Below, in pieces: positions 34,933 to 37,056 of a stretch of DNA of 37,056 nt; positions within the stretch are counted from its first letter, which is position 1, and every line of letters begins with the position of its first letter. The notes under the pieces are model-generated. The model had not been told where the DNA came from. It made no database searches and was given only the letters and a program-made list of their open reading frames with translations. The stretch comes from Bradyrhizobium cytisi (lineage in GTDB: Bacteria; Pseudomonadota; Alphaproteobacteria; Rhizobiales; Xanthobacteraceae). The DNA lies in assembly GCF_008123515.1 (NCBI RefSeq), contig NZ_VSSR01000022.1, positions 1 through 37,056 on the forward strand. The letters run 5' to 3'. Made by a program: the position numbers and the translations under genes.

Positions 34933-35124
34933 GCGAAGCTATTGGATCTGCCGTCCGCCGGCGTCGTCGTGCTGTTCGCAGCGATGCCGACCGGCGTGAA
35001 CGTCTACATCTTCGCGGCGCAGTATCAGCGGCTGGTGAACACAGTGTCGGGCGGGTGGCGCTGGGGACGTTGCTGGCGGCGTTGACGTTGCCAGCGCGGT
35101 GATGGTGGTGGCGGGGGTGAGTAG
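34933..35124 (+). pseudogene. Decayed second copy of the AEC permease 3' end
   Basis: The sequence translates as KLLDLPSAGVVVLFAAMPTG followed by VNVYIFAAQYQRLVNTVSG, nearly identical to the intact permease end (KLLNLPPVVTGVVVLFAAMP, ANAYIFAVQYQRLVNPVSG). A 6-nt in-frame deletion (PPVVTG to PSAG) is followed by single-base deletions after TCGGGC and in the last codons, so it is frameshifted and lacks the normal stop. It corresponds to 33466-33661 of the intact gene. Together they form an imperfect direct repeat bracketing the MobmystAB genes. Confidence 0.85.
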
Positions 35125-35135
35125 CGCCGCGCAGC

Positions 35136-35306
35136 TTAAGCAGCCCAGTCCACAATCGCGTCAATGAAAGTCCGAGCCTGGCGGATCGCATCCAGCCTCG
35201 TGGCGCAGACCCCGACCGACACGGTTCGGCCCTTTCCGACAGTCCACTGCCAACCGGATAAATAGCTCATTCTAGCGATCGAGAAGCTTACGCCGCGATG
35301 TTCCAC
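35136..35306 (-). CDS. Small orphan protein, 56 aa
   Basis: On the minus strand a GTG at 35306 with GGAGG six nucleotides upstream starts MEHRGVSFSIARMSYLSGWQ, followed by WTVGKGRTVSVGVCATRLDA, IRQARTFIDAIVDWAA and a TAA. The pattern (Y/HRGVxFxI, WxW, repeated Arg/Ala-rich C-terminal helix) resembles small proteins of unknown function common in rhizobia. Codons use G/C-rich third positions like neighbours. The ribosome site is part of the palindrome CGGAGGACCTCCG, which could hide it. It is below usual length cut-offs, so some doubt remains. Confidence 0.5.
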   Translation of the reverse strand: MEHRGVSFSIARMSYLSGWQWTVGKGRTVSVGVCATRLDAIRQARTFIDAIVDWAA

Positions 35307-35430
35307 GGAGGACCTCCGCTAACATGTTGCTGTGTCCAAAAGCTTACTCCAAATGCTGAACATGATCCAGCCGAACGCAGGCAGCAGGCCTCATGTCTGG
35401 GCGTTTGCAACAACTGTCAGCAGCACGGCA

Positions 35431-35919
35431 TCACAACTTGTCGCCGCGGAGAAGTCGCGGCAAGCGCCTCTTGACCGGGGAAGACTGGATGATCGACGTG
35501 TTGGTCATCGCATAGGGGATGACTTGGTCGATCAGTTTCTCCAGGTCGTCGACAGATTGGACATGGGCTCGCGCGATAAAACAGTCCTCGCCGGTAATTC
35601 GATCACACTCCACGATCTCCCGCAGTCCGCGCAGGACGTCCGCGACTTTCTGCAGTTGTCCGGGAATAGGCTTGATGCGCAACCAGGCCGCGATTGGCAG
35701 GCCCAAGGCCTTTGGATTGATCGTCAGCGTGTAGCCCTCGATCACGCCGACTTCCTCGAGGCGCTTGATCCTTTCGGACACGCTCGGCGACGATAGACCG
35801 ACTGAACGGGCCAGATCGGCGATGCTCATCCGGGCGTCATCGACCAGGGCATCCAGAATGCGGACATCGGTTGCGTCCAGATCGCCATTTTCATATCGAA
35901 GGCGTTTCACGTGATTCAC
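35431..35919 (-). CDS. Lrp/AsnC family regulator next to an EamA exporter
   Basis: The 162-aa protein has the AsnC HTH (DATDVRILDALVDDARMSIADLARSVGLSSPSVSERIKRLEE). A RAM domain follows, containing RITGEDCFIARAHVQSVDDLEKLIDQ. Its closest pattern is the Lrp subgroup that controls divergent amino-acid exporters. The ATG at 35919 lies 91 bp from the exporter start, with an inverted repeat CTCTCA-N8-TGAGAG near the exporter ribosome site. Amino-acid induced export of a small metabolite is a reasonable inference. Confidence 0.92.
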   Translation of the reverse strand: MNHVKRLRYENGDLDATDVRILDALVDDARMSIADLARSVGLSSPSVSERIKRLEEVGVIEGYTLTINPKALGLPIAAWLRIKPIPGQLQKVADVLRGLREIVECDRITGEDCFIARAHVQSVDDLEKLIDQVIPYAMTNTSIIQSSPVKRRLPRLLRGDKL

Positions 35920-35983
35920 CTTTGATCAATGGAAGATTACCGCAGTCTAGTCTCTCGGATGGCATTTAAGAAGGCTGCCGTGG

Positions 35984-36003
35984 CTCTCATACTTAGGTGA
36001 GAG
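35984..36003. promoter_or_regulatory. Inverted repeat at the EamA start
   Basis: CTCTCA-TACTTAGG-TGAGAG has perfect 6-bp arms. The second arm overlaps the Shine-Dalgarno GAGAGGA of the exporter, so it could be an Lrp site or an RNA hairpin. Confidence 0.4.
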
Positions 36004-36010
36004 GAACCGC

Positions 36011-36919
36011 ATGCCGAATCTCGGCCTGACATTCACCAAGGTCGCTCATTCCGCCCCACCACATGCCTGGTTCGGCGTGAGCGCCATATTCCATTACCTG
36101 GGCCCGTCCTTTGCCGTCCTGCTTTTCCCGGCAGTCGGCGTCCTTGGCGTCGCCTGGATGCGGATCGCGTCCGCTGCGGTCATCTTTGCGCCGTGGACCA
36201 AGCCATGGAGGACGATCAAGCGCGCCGACCCGCGAACGCGATTTATGCTCATCAGCCTTGGCGGCTGTCTCGCGATAATGAACACGTCGTTCTATCTGGC
36301 GCTTGATCGACTGCCCATGAGCCTGGTTGCGGCGATGGAGTTTGTTGGGACGATAAGCGTTGCGTTGTACGGACTCCGGACGGCTCGCAATTTTGCGGCG
36401 CTAGCGCTCGCGGCGCTCGGCGTGTTTCTGCTGATCGACGTGAAATGGTCAACCGACCCGCTCGGGCTGTTCTGGGCGTTTCTGAACAGCGCACTGTTCG
36501 TCGGCTATATCATACTGGGACACAAGATATCCGAGGGCGGCGCGAGCGGCGGCGTTGAGCGGCTCGGAGCGGCGATGGCAATAGCGTTCTTCTTCATCAT
36601 GCCGATTGGGTTCGTCCAAGCCGCAAAGGCCTTCGCGACGCCCGTGCTTGTCCTCGCGGGTGTCGCCGTGGGTGCCTGCTCATCCGTCATACCCTATGTC
36701 TGCGATCAGTTGGCGATGTCCCGCCTGCCGCGGGCGAGTTTCGCCCTGATGCTCGCGCTGCTGCCAGCGACGGCCACCCTGCTCGGCCTCATGGTCCTGG
36801 CGCAAATCCCCAGCGGGCAGGACATGATCGGCGTATTGCTCGTCATGTCAGGGGTCGCAATCCACAAGCCCGCGGCGCCGGAAGCGCCTATTCCGAAGTT
36901 GGCATCCACGGCGCCGTGA
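36011..36919 (+). CDS. EamA/RhtA-like DMT superfamily exporter
   Basis: The 302-aa protein has ten predicted membrane helices in two EamA halves: FGVSAIFHYLGPSFAVLLFP ... FYLALDRLPMSLVAAMEFVGTISVAL and the second half ending SFALMLALLPATATLLGLMVLAQIPSGQDMIGVLLVM. The layout is like the threonine/homoserine exporter RhtA. The exported compound is unknown. It is divergent from an Lrp regulator that probably controls it. GAGAGGA precedes the ATG at good spacing. The remaining 137 nt to the window end hold nothing recognised. Confidence 0.9.
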   Translation: MPNLGLTFTKVAHSAPPHAWFGVSAIFHYLGPSFAVLLFPAVGVLGVAWMRIASAAVIFAPWTKPWRTIKRADPRTRFMLISLGGCLAIMNTSFYLALDRLPMSLVAAMEFVGTISVALYGLRTARNFAALALAALGVFLLIDVKWSTDPLGLFWAFLNSALFVGYIILGHKISEGGASGGVERLGAAMAIAFFFIMPIGFVQAAKAFATPVLVLAGVAVGACSSVIPYVCDQLAMSRLPRASFALMLALLPATATLLGLMVLAQIPSGQDMIGVLLVMSGVAIHKPAAPEAPIPKLASTAP

Positions 36920-37056
36920 GCTTCTTGTTGCCGATGGCCTAGCGAACGATGGCGCGGGATCGGGGAGTTACGGAGTTGCGGTGCACGAGATTGCGCATTG
37001 CGGACAGCGAGCACGCTGTGGGATGGGAAGTTTTATGCACTGAAGATCATCTAGCC

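Noticed and set aside
36920..37056. Further gene at the right edge
   Set aside because: No open frame with start, ribosome site and recognisable protein is visible in the last 137 nt.

Overview
The window is GC-rich chromosomal DNA from an alphaproteobacterium, most likely Bradyrhizobium or a close relative in the Nitrobacteraceae. That placement is from recall, without any database search. It rests on the RpoD, DnaG, CarA/CarB and TrxB sequences, a short dimer-type chlorite dismutase like that of Nitrobacter, and several families of palindromic intergenic repeats. Most genes are housekeeping or metabolic; a few small accessory modules sit between them.

Layout. 1-860: gamma-glutamylcyclotransferase-like gene with a zinc-ribbon-like N-terminus. 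927-5496 (minus): rpoD and dnaG, separated by a leader with a CtrA-type TTAA-N7-TTAAC site. 5704-6404: BrnT/BrnA toxin-antitoxin module with its own promoter and operator. 6476-11045: chlorite dismutase, a second GGCT-like gene, transglutaminase, N-formylglutamate amidohydrolase, DUF3592 protein and LysE-type exporter, often convergent. 11093-13086 (minus): small exported protein and LVIVD-repeat protein. 13197-14520: ArsR plus two SRPBCC proteins behind a promoter predicted to give leaderless mRNA. 14614-16332 (minus): epoxide hydrolase and GatB/YqeY protein. 16558-25469: carA and carB, separated by cupin, Dps, methyltransferase, an atypical tRNA-like gene and a divergent ArsR/MFS pair. 25681-28921: greA, divergent Lrp, trxB, LysR. 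28922-29368: gene-free stretch with stacked promoter and terminator signals, probably small RNAs. 29369-30829: DapA-family gene and two tandem paralogous tiny membrane proteins. 30905-32270 (minus): orphan ParA and Cys-rich exported protein. 32717-35124: AEC permease and a MobmystA/MobmystB (HTH + Fic) module followed by a decayed second copy of the permease 3' end. 35136-36919: small orphan gene, then a divergent Lrp regulator and EamA exporter.

How genes work together. dnaG-rpoD is a remnant of the macromolecular-synthesis operon. CarA and CarB form one enzyme although their genes are 4.3 kb apart, and carB has an attenuator-like leader. ArsR/SRPBCC, ArsR/MFS, Lrp/trxB, Lrp/EamA, BrnTA and MobmystAB each have palindromes placed where the local regulator could bind.

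The strongest unusual signals are the MobmystAB unit bracketed by a duplicated gene end, the noncanonical tRNA-like gene, the duplicated small-membrane-protein units, the carB attenuator-like leader and the RNA-rich stretch upstream of the DapA-family gene. No CRISPR array, rRNA, transposase or integrase was seen.
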